From Nocardia gamkensis NBRC 108242 (GTDB lineage Bacteria; Actinomycetota; Actinomycetes; Mycobacteriales; Mycobacteriaceae): DNA of 64,000 nucleotides. Location: NCBI RefSeq assembly GCF_001612985.1, contig NZ_BDBM01000005.1:62001-126000 (forward strand), in the 5' to 3' direction. The translations under genes were made by a program, and so were the position numbers. Shown here piece after piece: positions 55,566-63,988 of this stretch (positions are counted from its first letter, which is position 1; every line of letters begins with the position of its first letter). The notes below the pieces were generated by a model. It made no database searches and was not told where the DNA came from. It saw only the letters and a program-made list of their open reading frames with translations.

Positions 55566-58034
55566 ATGATCGATCACCGCGGCGATTCACCCGCGAGAGT
55601 CCGGCCCGGGACCGCACCGCAATCGGTGGTGGCCCTGATCGACGCCGCCTCGGGGGTGGAACGCGAACTCGTCGGCAAGTGGCTCGCCGACGGCGGGATC
55701 AGCGCGGAGTTCGGCACCGACGCACCGGTCACGCAACTGGACCTGGACGCGGGCGCCATCGCCGCCCGGCTGGTCGGCAGACGCGACGATCCGCTGGTGG
55801 TGCCGATCCGCGTGCTGTGGCTGCCCCCGGAACGCGACGGCGTGCGCCGCGTCACCTTCGCCGATCTCGCCCTGCTGACCAACCCGCGCAAGCCCAACCG
55901 GCTGGCACAGCGCAGGCTGCTGGCCAAGTCGCCGGACCGGCACGTCGTGCTGACCGGCGCGCCCGCCCGGCTCAGCGAGCTGCGCGCGAACCACCCGGAG
56001 GCTTCGACGCTGTTCGACAAGGGCAGCGCCGAGCCGTTCGCCCGCGCCGTCGTGCGCGCGGCGGTGGTGGCGCTCGAACGCGCCGAACGCACCATCATCG
56101 GCGACCGGTACAAGGTGCCCAAACTGGTCGCGGAGGAGATCCTCGACTCCCCCGACTTCCTGCGCAGGCTGGAGCTGATCGCCGACCAGATCGGGGCGAG
56201 CCCGCACGAGGTGTACCGCCGCGCGGAGAAGGGGCTCAACGAACTGGTCGCCGCCCAGAGCAGGCTGGTCTCCGACCTGTTCACCCAGGCCATGCGGCCG
56301 GTGCACGCCTCGACCTGGAAGGTGGACCCCGACGAGTCCGGCCTCACCGGGTTGCGCGATCTCAACCGCCGCTATCCGCTGGTGTTCCTGCCCTCGCACC
56401 GCTCGTACGTCGACGCGTTCGTGCTGGGAGACGTACTGGCCCGCAACGACTTCCCGCCGAACCACGTGATCGGCGGCGCGAATCTGGGCTTCTGGCCGAT
56501 GGGCCCGATCGCCCGGCGCACCGGGACGGTGTTCATCCGGCGCAGTTTCGGCGACGACGAGGTCTACAAGGCCGTCGTGGAGGAGTACTTCGCCTACCTG
56601 CTGGCCAAGCGCTTCAACCTGGAGTGGTACTTCGAAGGCGGCCGCACCCGCACCGGCAAGCTGCGGCCACCGCGCTACGGCCTGCTGAACTACCTTGCCG
56701 CGGCGGTTCGTTCGAACCGCATCGACGACGTCATGCTGGTGCCCGTCTCGATCACCTACGAGCGGCTCAACGAACTCGGCGCCATCGCCACCGAGCAGGA
56801 AGGCGGCAAGAAGAAACCCGAGGGGCTGACCTGGCTGGCGCGCTACATCCGCAGTCAGCAACACTCCGCCGGGCACGTCTACGTCCGCTTCGGCGAGCCG
56901 CTGTCGGCCCGCGACCGGCTTTCCGCGTACGGCGATCCGCTCACGACCCCGCCGCTGACCATCCCGCTGCACCACACCGAGCCGATTCCGCCGCCGCGCC
57001 CCGAAGCGGGCGTCGTCGACAGCGATCCGCCGGAAGTCGCCGAGCTGGAACGGAAGGCCGTGCAACGACTGGCTTTCGAAGTCGCGGTCGGCATCAACGC
57101 GGTCACGCCGATCACGGTCAACGCGCTGGTCACCCTGGCGCTGCTGGGAGTGGACGGTCGCGCCCTCACCCTCGGCGAGGTGCGCACGGTACTCAACCCG
57201 GTGCTCGGCTACATCGACAAGCGCGAGCTGCCGCGCGGCGAACTCGACGCGCTGCGCGACGAACAGGGCCTGGCCGTGGTGCTGGAACAGCTTTCGATGG
57301 CCAAGGTGGTGACGGTGTATCGCGGCGGGATCGAGCCGGTGTACTCGATCGAGCCGGGTGCGCATCTCGAAGCCGCCTTCTACCGCAACAGCGCCGTGCA
57401 CTGGTTCGTCAACCGCGCCATCCTCGAGCTGTCCATCCTGGCCGCGGTCGACGACGACGAAGCCGACGCCCTCGACACCGGCTGGGACGAGGCTTTCCGC
57501 CTGCGCGATCTGCTGAAGTTCGAGTTCTTCTTCCCCGAGCGCGGCGAGTTCGCCGATCAGATGGTCGCGGAGATGCTTCTGGTGGATCCGGACTGGTACA
57601 GCCACACCCGGCGCGACACCTTCGGCTCGGACATCCTGGCAAAGCTCACCGCCTCCGGCTTCACCATGGCCCACCGCGTGCTGCGCTCCTTCGTCGACGC
57701 GCAGCTGGTGGTGGCCGAACGGCTCGCCGCCCGGGACGCGTGCGACGAGATCGACCGCAAGGAGTTCATCACCGAATGCGTGGCGGTCGGCAAACAGATG
57801 AAGTTGCAGCAACGACTGCACAGCCCGGAGTCGGTCTCCACCGAGTTGTTCACCAGCGCCCTGAAGCTCGCCGACAACTACGGCCTGCTGGAGACGACGG
57901 CCGACGACGACCCGGAACAGAGCCGCGCGGAATTGCTCCGGCGCAGAATAGAATTCGCCGAACGTCTGCGCGATATCGGGACCCGCATCGCGCAGGCCGC
58001 CGCGCTCGACCCGTCCAACCGGGAGGCGCGGTGA
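55566..58034 (+). CDS. plsB: Glycerol-3-phosphate 1-O-acyltransferase PlsB
   Basis: 822-residue membrane-associated acyltransferase that makes lysophosphatidic acid, the first step of phospholipid and triacylglycerol synthesis. Block I H278-x4-D283 is in FLPSHRSYVDAFVLGD; block II GGANLGFWPMG and block III YFEGGRTRTGK, block IV MLVPVSITYERL follow. Length and layout match M. tuberculosis PlsB2 (Rv2482c). The ATG follows GGAGGGAAGA. PlsC lies 39 bp downstream on the same strand, an operon. Confidence 0.93.
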   Translation: MIDHRGDSPARVRPGTAPQSVVALIDAASGVERELVGKWLADGGISAEFGTDAPVTQLDLDAGAIAARLVGRRDDPLVVPIRVLWLPPERDGVRRVTFADLALLTNPRKPNRLAQRRLLAKSPDRHVVLTGAPARLSELRANHPEASTLFDKGSAEPFARAVVRAAVVALERAERTIIGDRYKVPKLVAEEILDSPDFLRRLELIADQIGASPHEVYRRAEKGLNELVAAQSRLVSDLFTQAMRPVHASTWKVDPDESGLTGLRDLNRRYPLVFLPSHRSYVDAFVLGDVLARNDFPPNHVIGGANLGFWPMGPIARRTGTVFIRRSFGDDEVYKAVVEEYFAYLLAKRFNLEWYFEGGRTRTGKLRPPRYGLLNYLAAAVRSNRIDDVMLVPVSITYERLNELGAIATEQEGGKKKPEGLTWLARYIRSQQHSAGHVYVRFGEPLSARDRLSAYGDPLTTPPLTIPLHHTEPIPPPRPEAGVVDSDPPEVAELERKAVQRLAFEVAVGINAVTPITVNALVTLALLGVDGRALTLGEVRTVLNPVLGYIDKRELPRGELDALRDEQGLAVVLEQLSMAKVVTVYRGGIEPVYSIEPGAHLEAAFYRNSAVHWFVNRAILELSILAAVDDDEADALDTGWDEAFRLRDLLKFEFFFPERGEFADQMVAEMLLVDPDWYSHTRRDTFGSDILAKLTASGFTMAHRVLRSFVDAQLVVAERLAARDACDEIDRKEFITECVAVGKQMKLQQRLHSPESVSTELFTSALKLADNYGLLETTADDDPEQSRAELLRRRIEFAERLRDIGTRIAQAAALDPSNREAR

Positions 58035-58073
58035 GCGATCGACGCGAAAGCACGGCGGTATCCGGGAGGTTCT

Positions 58074-59486
58074 ATGACCGACGCGCGCGCTGATCTCGAC
58101 ACCGCGCTCGCCGCCATACGTTCCGGACCGCAGGGCCGCGCGATCGCCGCGGTCTTCGATTTCGGTGGCACTGTCGCCGACGGTCCCGGACCGCGGCGCC
58201 GGCTGCGGCGCAAGCCCGCCGACGTGCTGCTCGGCGGCATCCGCAAGCACATGACCGACGGCGAGTACAGCCGGTTGCTCCGGGAGCTGTCCGAGGCGCT
58301 GGCCGGGCGTTCCGAAGAGGAACTCGACGAGCTGGGCAGGCGTCTGTTCCAGCACACCGTCTACGAGTACCTCTACCCCGAGGCATGGCAGCTGATCCGG
58401 ACGCACCGAGCGGCCGGGCACACCATCGTCCTGGTCAGCTCGCTGACCCGGTTCCAAGTCGCCCCCGCCGCCGCGCAACTGGGCATCGAGCACGTGCTCT
58501 ACACGCCCATGGCCACCGACGGCGGCGTGCTCACCGGGTATCCCGATGGAAAGGCGCTGTGGGGCAACCGCAAGGCCGAGGCGGTCGCCGAGTTCGCCGC
58601 CACACACGAAGTGGATCTGAGCCGCAGTTACGCCTATGCCGGCGCGATCGCCGACCTGCCTATGCTGTCGCTGGCGGGGCGTCCCGTGGCGGTGAACCCC
58701 GACGACGCGCTGAACGCCATCGCCGACCGGCAGCGCTGGAGCGAGCTGGTCTTCCGGCCGCGTCCCAGGCCGCGTGCGAGCGACTACGCGCGTACCGCGG
58801 CGGGGTTCGCCGGGCTGCTCGGCGGCGCGCTGTTCGGCGTCGCGTCGAAAGCGCCCACGAAGGACCGGCAACAGATGGCCGACGCGTTGATGGCGCACGC
58901 GGCGCGCAACACGCTGCGCATCGCGGGAGTGCGGCTGCGGGTCACCGGCGCGGAGAACGCGAGATCGCCGCGGCCCGCGGTCTTCCTGTTCAACCATCAG
59001 AGCCAGTTCGACATCATCATCGTCCCCGAAGTGCTCGGCGGCGGCGTGACGGCGATCGGCAAGAAGGAGCTGACCAAGAATCCGGTCTTCGGACCGCTCA
59101 TGCGCTTCGTCGGCGTCACGTTCATCGATCGCACGAACAGCGAGCAGGCCAGGGCAGCGTTGCGGCCGGTGGTGGAGACCCTGCGCGGCGGCTTGTCGGT
59201 CGCGGTGGCTCCGGAAGGAACTCGTTCCTACACCCCGGAGGTCGGGCCGTTCAAGAAAGGCGCGTTCCACATCGCGATGCAGGCGGGGGTGCCGGTGATC
59301 CCGGTCGTCATCCGGAACGCGGGTGAGATCTGCCGGCGCAACGCGATGGTCGCTCGCCCCGGAACGGTCGACGTGGCGATTCTCGATCCGATCGACGTCA
59401 GCGCGTGGGATCCGGGCGCTCTGGACGACAAAGTGGCGGAGGTACGCCGATTGTTCGTCGAGACGCTCCTGAATTGGCCCCGCTGA
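58074..59486 (+). CDS. plsC: HAD-IB domain / PlsC acyltransferase fusion
   Basis: 470 residues. The C-terminal half is 1-acyl-glycerol-3-phosphate acyltransferase, with H308 and D313 in FLFNHQSQFD and VAPEGTRSY; it should acylate the PlsB product. The N-terminal half is a HAD phosphatase-like domain (about 25-240). Its motif I reads FDFGGTVAD, so the second Asp of DxDGT is Gly, and motif IV reads YAYAGAIADLPML, so its first Asp is absent. Motifs II (LVSSLT) and III (GNRKAEAV) remain. The HAD part is thus probably not a phosphatase. It is the same fusion as M. tuberculosis Rv2483c. Confidence 0.88.
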   Translation: MTDARADLDTALAAIRSGPQGRAIAAVFDFGGTVADGPGPRRRLRRKPADVLLGGIRKHMTDGEYSRLLRELSEALAGRSEEELDELGRRLFQHTVYEYLYPEAWQLIRTHRAAGHTIVLVSSLTRFQVAPAAAQLGIEHVLYTPMATDGGVLTGYPDGKALWGNRKAEAVAEFAATHEVDLSRSYAYAGAIADLPMLSLAGRPVAVNPDDALNAIADRQRWSELVFRPRPRPRASDYARTAAGFAGLLGGALFGVASKAPTKDRQQMADALMAHAARNTLRIAGVRLRVTGAENARSPRPAVFLFNHQSQFDIIIVPEVLGGGVTAIGKKELTKNPVFGPLMRFVGVTFIDRTNSEQARAALRPVVETLRGGLSVAVAPEGTRSYTPEVGPFKKGAFHIAMQAGVPVIPVVIRNAGEICRRNAMVARPGTVDVAILDPIDVSAWDPGALDDKVAEVRRLFVETLLNWPR

Positions 59487-59653
59487 TCAGCTGAGAGCAC
59501 GCGGCGCCGCTTCTCCCCAGGTCGGCCGCTGTACTGCCGTGGGAGGGCGCGACCGTCGCTGCGGACGTGTCGGTACCGGTCGCCCTGTCTGCGATTCACT
59601 TGGTGCTCGTGACGAGTCGATGGGCAACCGGCTCGTCGGACGCTGACCGCAAC

Positions 59654-59695
59654 CACGCCGGGCCCGCTCCCTCGGAAGCGGGGCCCGTCGGCGTG
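59654..59695. terminator. Hairpin between plsC and ppm genes
   Basis: CACGCCG (59654-59660) and CGGCGTG (59689-59695) form the base of a long GC-rich stem, continued by GGCCCGCT-type sequence against AGCGGGGCC. It lies between two convergent genes. Confidence 0.55.
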
Positions 59696-59698
59696 TGC

Positions 59699-60418
59699 TC
59701 AGACCGCGCGGCCGAACAGCAGCTTCCACGGCATGAGCGCCGACTCGAGCTGCACTTTGAGGCTCATCTTGGACGCGCCGAGTGTCCGTTCCTCGAACCG
59801 GATCGGCACCTCGGCGATCGCGACACCCTTCTTGATGGTGCGGTAGTTCATCTCGACCTGGAAGGAGTATCCGTTGCTGCGGATCGAGCCCACGTCGATG
59901 GCGCGCAGGGTGTCGGCCTTCCACGCCTTGAAGCCCGCGGTGGCGTCCTTGACGCCCAGCCGCAGGATCAGGTTCACGTAGAAGTTGGCCCAGGCCGACA
60001 GCGCCTTGCGGTACCACTTCCATTCCGAGGCGGTCGAGCCGCCCGGGACGTAGCGGGAACCGAGCACCACGCCCGCGTCGCTGGTGGTCAGCTTCTCCAG
60101 CATGGCCGGAATCACTTCGGCGGGATGCGACAGGTCGGCGTCCATCTGGATCACCACGTCCGCGCCTTCGTCCAACGCGCGCGTGATGCCCGCCACGTAC
60201 GCACGCCCGAGCCCGTCCTTCTCGGTCCGGTGCAGCACGCCCACCACGTTCGGCAGTTCGGCGGCCAGCTTGTCGGCCACCTCACCGGTGCCGTCCGGCG
60301 AGCTGTCGTCCACCACGAGTACGTGCAGGTCGGGCACCGGCAGCGCGGTCAGCCGCTCCACCGCAACCGGCAAATTCTCCCGCTCGTTGTAGGTCGGCAC
60401 AACAACGGTAACCCTCAA
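59699..60418 (-). CDS. Polyprenol-phosphate mannosyltransferase (Ppm1/DPM1-like)
   Basis: 239-residue GT2 glycosyltransferase that moves mannose from GDP-mannose to polyprenol phosphate, the mannose donor for lipomannan, lipoarabinomannan and mannoproteins. TVVVPTYNERENLPV, LVVDDSSPDGTGEV, RTEKDGLGRAYVAG, the metal motif QMDADLSHP and NGYSFQVEMNYR are present. No Lnt-like N-terminal domain is fused here, unlike Ppm1 of M. tuberculosis, which has both domains. TTG start (60418) after GGGAGGG. Confidence 0.92.
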   Translation of the reverse strand: MRVTVVVPTYNERENLPVAVERLTALPVPDLHVLVVDDSSPDGTGEVADKLAAELPNVVGVLHRTEKDGLGRAYVAGITRALDEGADVVIQMDADLSHPAEVIPAMLEKLTTSDAGVVLGSRYVPGGSTASEWKWYRKALSAWANFYVNLILRLGVKDATAGFKAWKADTLRAIDVGSIRSNGYSFQVEMNYRTIKKGVAIAEVPIRFEERTLGASKMSLKVQLESALMPWKLLFGRAV

Positions 60419-60631
60419 GGGTCGCCCTCCCTGCTGATCCTGGTTTCCGCTCGCAGCCCACGCCAGGACCTCCGAGCATTCGTCGAGTTCTGGAGAACCG
60501 TACTCGATACACCTGATCGCGAACTGAGCGGCCGCACCCGGTGCCGCACCGCCCGAGCCTCCGACCTGCGGCTCAAGATCAACTTCACCGTGCGGGGGAA
60601 GTCTTTCCGCGAGCCATTCCCCCGCGCCGCC

Positions 60632-60814
60632 TCAGTCGCCGTCCCGCCAGGCCCGGTCCCGGGCATCTTCCCGCGTGTTGCGCGCCTGCGCGATCTCGAG
60701 CGCACGTTCCGCAGTCGCCTGGTCCGGGTACGGCCCCATCCGGTCGCGGAACCAGCACTGCCGGCCTTGCTCGGCTCGTTTGTGCTTCAAGCAGTAATAC
60801 CAGCGCTCAGCCAT
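60632..60814 (-). CDS. Small SPOR-like domain protein
   Basis: 60 residues, conserved in actinobacteria. RWYYCLKHKRAEQGRQCWFRDRMGPYPDQATAERALEIAQARNTREDA is close to the small SPOR-like family (Trp-Tyr-Tyr-Cys start, RDRLGPYPT, helix of alanines). SPOR domains bind denuded peptidoglycan at septa in larger proteins; whether this small form does is unknown. GATGCT lies six bases before the ATG; the GGAGG between is too close to serve as a ribosome site. Confidence 0.7.
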   Translation of the reverse strand: MAERWYYCLKHKRAEQGRQCWFRDRMGPYPDQATAERALEIAQARNTREDARDRAWRDGD

Positions 60815-60888
60815 ACCTCCAGCATCCCACCGAACACCACGCCTCAACCGCATTTACGCCATCCGCTGCCGGACTCGGCGACCGCAAT

Positions 60889-61569
60889 TCACCACCAGAG
60901 GCTTCGGTAATGGACGAGCGCGTCGCACAGGAGGACCACACCGAAGATCGCGAACAGTATGCGCACCGAAATCGGGCCGTATGTGGTGATTATGCGAACA
61001 ACTTTTCGATACATCCGCCGCGCTCCGGTCGTCCGCCGCAGCGCGAGGCCGAGTATCACCAGCGGCGGCAGCAATGCGAGCGCGCAATACGCGACGACGA
61101 TCAGTGGCCACAACGTTGGCAGCGGATGCCGCGCGGAGATCATCGCGAGTCCGGCGAGATAAGGCACCGCGGTCGGGGCCTGCGCGATACCGATCGCCAC
61201 GCCGAGGCCGGCGAGTATCCACGGTCGGCGGCGCAATGCCGGCGCCCGCCGCGGGGCGGCCGTTCCCGTCATTCGAATGCTCGCGAGAACGATCAACAAC
61301 ACCCCGGCGGCGAGTTCACCCCAGTACCGAATTGCCGGCGTGATCTCGAAGTCGATCAGATCGGTCAGAAAGCCGATCCCCAGGATGGTGCAGATCCCGA
61401 AGGCGGTGGTGACGGCGAAGACGCCCGCCAGCAAGCTCAGACCACCCACCAGCGGCGAGCGACGGCTCAACCTGCTGTCGTAGACCACAGCCGTGGTGAC
61501 GCCGATCAGCAACAGGTCGAGCGAGTCGAGGAAGGCGAACCCCGCGAGGGCGAGGAGAAGGGTCGACAT
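60889..61569 (-). CDS. GAP/Sap family membrane protein
   Basis: 226 residues with six membrane segments, resembling the GAP (glycopeptidolipid-addressing, Sap/DUF2910) family, which helps move cell-envelope glycolipids in mycobacteria. The start LLLALAGFAFLDSLDLLLIGVTTAVVY and the middle segment GIAQAPTAVPYLAGLAMI are typical. The transported lipid is unknown. TAGGCT lies eight bases before the ATG at 61569, so it is probably leaderless. Confidence 0.75.
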   Translation of the reverse strand: MSTLLLALAGFAFLDSLDLLLIGVTTAVVYDSRLSRRSPLVGGLSLLAGVFAVTTAFGICTILGIGFLTDLIDFEITPAIRYWGELAAGVLLIVLASIRMTGTAAPRRAPALRRRPWILAGLGVAIGIAQAPTAVPYLAGLAMISARHPLPTLWPLIVVAYCALALLPPLVILGLALRRTTGARRMYRKVVRIITTYGPISVRILFAIFGVVLLCDALVHYRSLWW

Positions 61570-61946
61570 GGCCGCGCCAGCCTACCCGCGGCGGCCGGGT
61601 GACCACCCGATCCCGAACCCGGATGGGGCACCGTGTGATTCACCACACCACGCGAACCGCCGACGCCCCGCCGACCCGACGATCAAGCCCGCCCGCCACG
61701 TCGACGGACAGATGCCCTCGAACGGAATCAACTCGGCGTCTCCCTCACCAACCGGGCATCAACGCGCCGAACTGCCGACGACCGGAGACCACCCAGAACA
61801 ACCCCACCGAGTCACAGACGACACCACCTGGCAAGCGGAGAACCAAACCGAACGACACCCCCGAACGCAACCACAACCAATGGGGGTCCGGGGGCGAAGC
61901 CCGCCGGGCGGGGCTGGGGGTTGCACCCCCACAAGAAATGACGAAA
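61570..61946. other. 377-bp gap after the GAP-family gene
   Basis: No frame with gene-like codon use is seen. At its right end GGGGGT (61916-61921) and ACCCCC (61925-61930) form a short hairpin, and the stretch GGGGTCCGGGGGCGAAGCCC is of a type scattered between genes in Nocardia. It also holds the promoter region of the GAP gene. Confidence 0.4.
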
Positions 61947-61981
61947 CGAGCCCTGTTCACGCATTCCGTGAACAGGGCTCG
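61947..61981 (-). terminator. Terminator of the Phe-Asp-Glu tRNA unit
   Basis: CGAGCCCTGTTCACG (61947-61961) pairs perfectly with CGTGAACAGGGCTCG (61967-61981), around the loop CATTC. On the minus strand it is followed by a T-rich stretch (TTTCGTCATTTCTTG). It lies 13 bases after tRNA-Phe. Confidence 0.85.
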
Positions 61982-61994
61982 CCTACGAGTGGAG

Positions 61995-62068
61995 TGGCCA
62001 GGGCCGGGATCGAACCGGCGACCTTCCGCTTTTCAGGCGGACGCTCGTACCAACTGAGCTACCTGGCC
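61995..62068 (-). tRNA. tRNA-Phe (GAA)
   Basis: 74-nt cloverleaf on the minus strand: acceptor GGCCAGG/CCTGGCC, D arm, anticodon loop CTGAAAA (anticodon GAA) and GGTTCGATCC in the T arm; discriminator A. CCA is not encoded. Confidence 0.95.
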
Positions 62069-62126
62069 GCAGGCACCCGAAGTGAATGCCATACGCGAAA
62101 CGCCGGATATCTCCGGCGCTTACTTG

Positions 62127-62200
62127 CGACCCTGACGGGACTCGAACCCGCGACCTCCGCCGTGACAGGGCGGCGCGCTAACCAACTGCGCCACAGGGCC
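62127..62200 (-). tRNA. tRNA-Asp (GTC)
   Basis: 74-nt cloverleaf on the minus strand: acceptor GGCCCTG/CAGGGTC, anticodon loop CTGTCAC (anticodon GTC), T arm GGGTTCGAGTCCC; discriminator G. It lies 58 bp from tRNA-Phe, likely in one transcript. Confidence 0.95.
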
Positions 62201-62229
62201 ATGCTCTGCTACCAACGATCCGAAGATCG

Positions 62230-62302
62230 TACCCCCTACGGGATTCGAACCCGCGCTACCGCCTTGAAAGGGCGGCGTCCTAGGCCGCTAGACGAAGGGG
62301 GC
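62230..62302 (-). tRNA. tRNA-Glu (TTC)
   Basis: 73-nt cloverleaf on the minus strand: acceptor GCCCCCT/AGGGGGT with a terminal G-U pair as usual for tRNA-Glu, anticodon loop CTTTCAA (anticodon TTC), T arm GGGTTCGAATCCC; discriminator A. It is the first gene of the cluster. Confidence 0.95.
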
Positions 62303-62396
62303 TCGCCCCGGATTTCTCCGGACCGGCTTTCAACGGCTGTCCGTTGGGAGCTGGGATAGCTTATGACAGACCGGACTCGATTCCCAAACCGGCTGG

Positions 62397-63062
62397 TCAG
62401 AGGCTCAAACCGAGCTCCTCCAAGCGGGCCTGGGTGCGCCAGCCGTCGCTGCGGAACTTCTCCAGCCATTCCGGGGTGGCCATCGCCTCCATCACGACCT
62501 CGAGTGCCTCCTCGAACCGTGCCCGCAGATCGACCTGCCCGCCGAGCAGGTCCACCATGTACCGCTGACCGGCCAGCGCGGCGGCGAGCGTGCGGGTGAA
62601 CCGGTCGGGGTCGGCGTCGGCGCGCAGCTGCCCGTGGTCGATGGCACGGACGGTGAGCACCCTGGTGGTGCGGCCCAGGATGCGGCCGCCACCGGCCTGC
62701 ACGTCACGGTAGAAGTCCGGCTCGATGATCAGCCGGTACTCGGCCTGCACGATGATGTCGTGCTCGAGCCGCAGCGCGATCTCGTCGACCACCCCGTGCA
62801 GGACGTCCAGCGGGCTGAGATCCGTTCGGGCCAGCCAGCGCTCGGCGGAGGCGCGGTAGCGTTCCACCGCGGTCTCCAGCACCGCGCGTGCCAGATCTTC
62901 TTTCGAATCGAAATGGAAGTACATGGCGCCCTTGGTGGCACGCGACCCTTCCAATATGCGGTTGAGCGATGCAGCGGCATAGCCGCTCTTCCCGAACTCA
63001 ACGGCGGCGGACCTGATAATCGCCGCCCGTGTCCGGCGCGCCCGCTCTTGCTGCCGTGCCAT
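62397..63062 (-). CDS. TetR regulator, ScbR-like gamma-butyrolactone receptor type
   Basis: 221-residue TetR-family regulator. The helix-turn-helix is YAAASLNRILEGSRATKGAMYFHFDSKEDLARAVLE (about 30-65), with the KGAMYFHF wording of ScbR/ArpA-type autoregulator receptors; the C-terminal domain has the family's conserved Trp. These proteins sense signalling butyrolactones and control secondary metabolism and development. No butyrolactone synthase (AfsA) gene is nearby, so the ligand is unknown. A leaderless-type -10 is not obvious. Confidence 0.8.
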   Translation of the reverse strand: MARQQERARRTRAAIIRSAAVEFGKSGYAAASLNRILEGSRATKGAMYFHFDSKEDLARAVLETAVERYRASAERWLARTDLSPLDVLHGVVDEIALRLEHDIIVQAEYRLIIEPDFYRDVQAGGGRILGRTTRVLTVRAIDHGQLRADADPDRFTRTLAAALAGQRYMVDLLGGQVDLRARFEEALEVVMEAMATPEWLEKFRSDGWRTQARLEELGLSL

Positions 63063-63915
63063 GCTCGAAACGCCTCCGAAGCCTACTCGCCGCCAATCGC
63101 CATCCCCGAAGGAACGGACCCTCGGCGCGAATTCCTGAGTTTTATCAATACGTCGAACCCGGTTTTTCGACCGATTTCAAACCTTCGGTACGAAAACTCG
63201 CGGAAAACCTGTAACACACCAGCTGGTATAGTTTGCCTGCCCGGGTGCGCCGCAGGGGGTGCGCATCCGGGCATTTCTTCGTCCTGAACGTGCCTCCTCC
63301 TGCGGCATAGAGTTCCGTCGAGCCGTGGCCGGCCGGACCGGCCGCGGCGCCTTCGGACACGGAAACGACAATCCGAATTCCGCAGCGCCGATCGAGTCGA
63401 CGATTCTTTCGGAATTCACCAAGGCGTCACCGTACCCGGAATCCCGATCCGACACGCGGCAAACCGAGGAGTCAGGTGGCCATCCGATTCCGCTTTCTGT
63501 TACGGCAAATATTCGGCAACACAACCGGCCCCTCCGGTGGGTGCGCGAATTCGCCAGCGGCCCAGGATTGTTCACGCGAGCCGACCGGCAAGCCGGACAA
63601 CCGGCCGCCGCCCACGTTTCGCCCGCCAACCCGCCCCACGAGCCTCGCCCGGCCAGAGCCGTTCACCCCCTGCAAATCCAAAGACATTGCCAGCCAACAC
63701 GATTGAATGATATCCAGATCCAGCTAAGATGAACAAAGCTGGGTGCCAAGTGTTTACCGCCTGCATCGCCCTCGCGCACGCCGCGTTACCCACCGCCACG
63801 CCGCCCCGCGACGCACCCGCCCCGCCACACCGACCCCACCCATCCAACCCGCCCGCCGACACGAACTCCCCCGATTGGGGCATCCGCCCCCGATCCCACT
63901 ACACTGTTCCTCCGC
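63063..63915. other. 853-bp gap between the TetR gene and tRNA-Lys
   Basis: No supported gene. Frames of 150 codons on both strands exist (63177-63629 minus, 63259-63732 plus) but lack homology and gene-like composition. The left 180 bp, upstream of tetR, are A/T-richer and contain ACCAGCTGGT (63218-63227), overlapping TATAGT (63227-63232), a possible operator and promoter. The right end leads into the tRNA-Lys gene. Confidence 0.4.
63238..63273 (+). terminator. Hairpin with T-run upstream of the TetR gene
   Basis: TGCCCGGGTGCGC (63238-63250) pairs over 13 bp (one G-U) with 63261-63273, followed by TTTCTTCG on the + strand. It begins only five bases after the -10-like TATAGT, so it may be an attenuator or the end of an upstream RNA rather than an ordinary terminator. 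Confidence 0.5.
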
Positions 63916-63988
63916 GCCCCTATAGCTCAGTTGGTAGAGCTACGGACTTTTAATCCGCAGGTCGTAGGTTCGAGCCCTACTGGGGGCA
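63916..63988 (+). tRNA. tRNA-Lys (TTT)
   Basis: 73-nt cloverleaf on the + strand: acceptor GCCCCTA/TGGGGGC, D arm AGCTCAGTTGGTAGAGCT, anticodon loop CTTTTAA (anticodon TTT), T arm GTAGGTTCGAGCCCTAC; discriminator A. tRNA-Lys genes are common integration sites; no attachment repeat can be judged this close to the window edge. Confidence 0.95.

Noticed and set aside
55587..59270. Open minus-strand frame of more than 1200 codons opposite plsB-plsC
   Set aside because: It mirrors the GC-rich codons of the real genes, has His/Arg/Gln/Gly-rich low-complexity sequence and no known motif.
63177..63732. Overlapping frames of about 150 codons on both strands upstream of tRNA-Lys
   Set aside because: No recognisable family, and both strands cannot code; the region has regulatory features instead.
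63916..63988. tRNA-Lys as a used phage or island attachment site
   Set aside because: No integrase or direct repeat of the tRNA 3' end is visible, and the window ends 12 bases after the gene.
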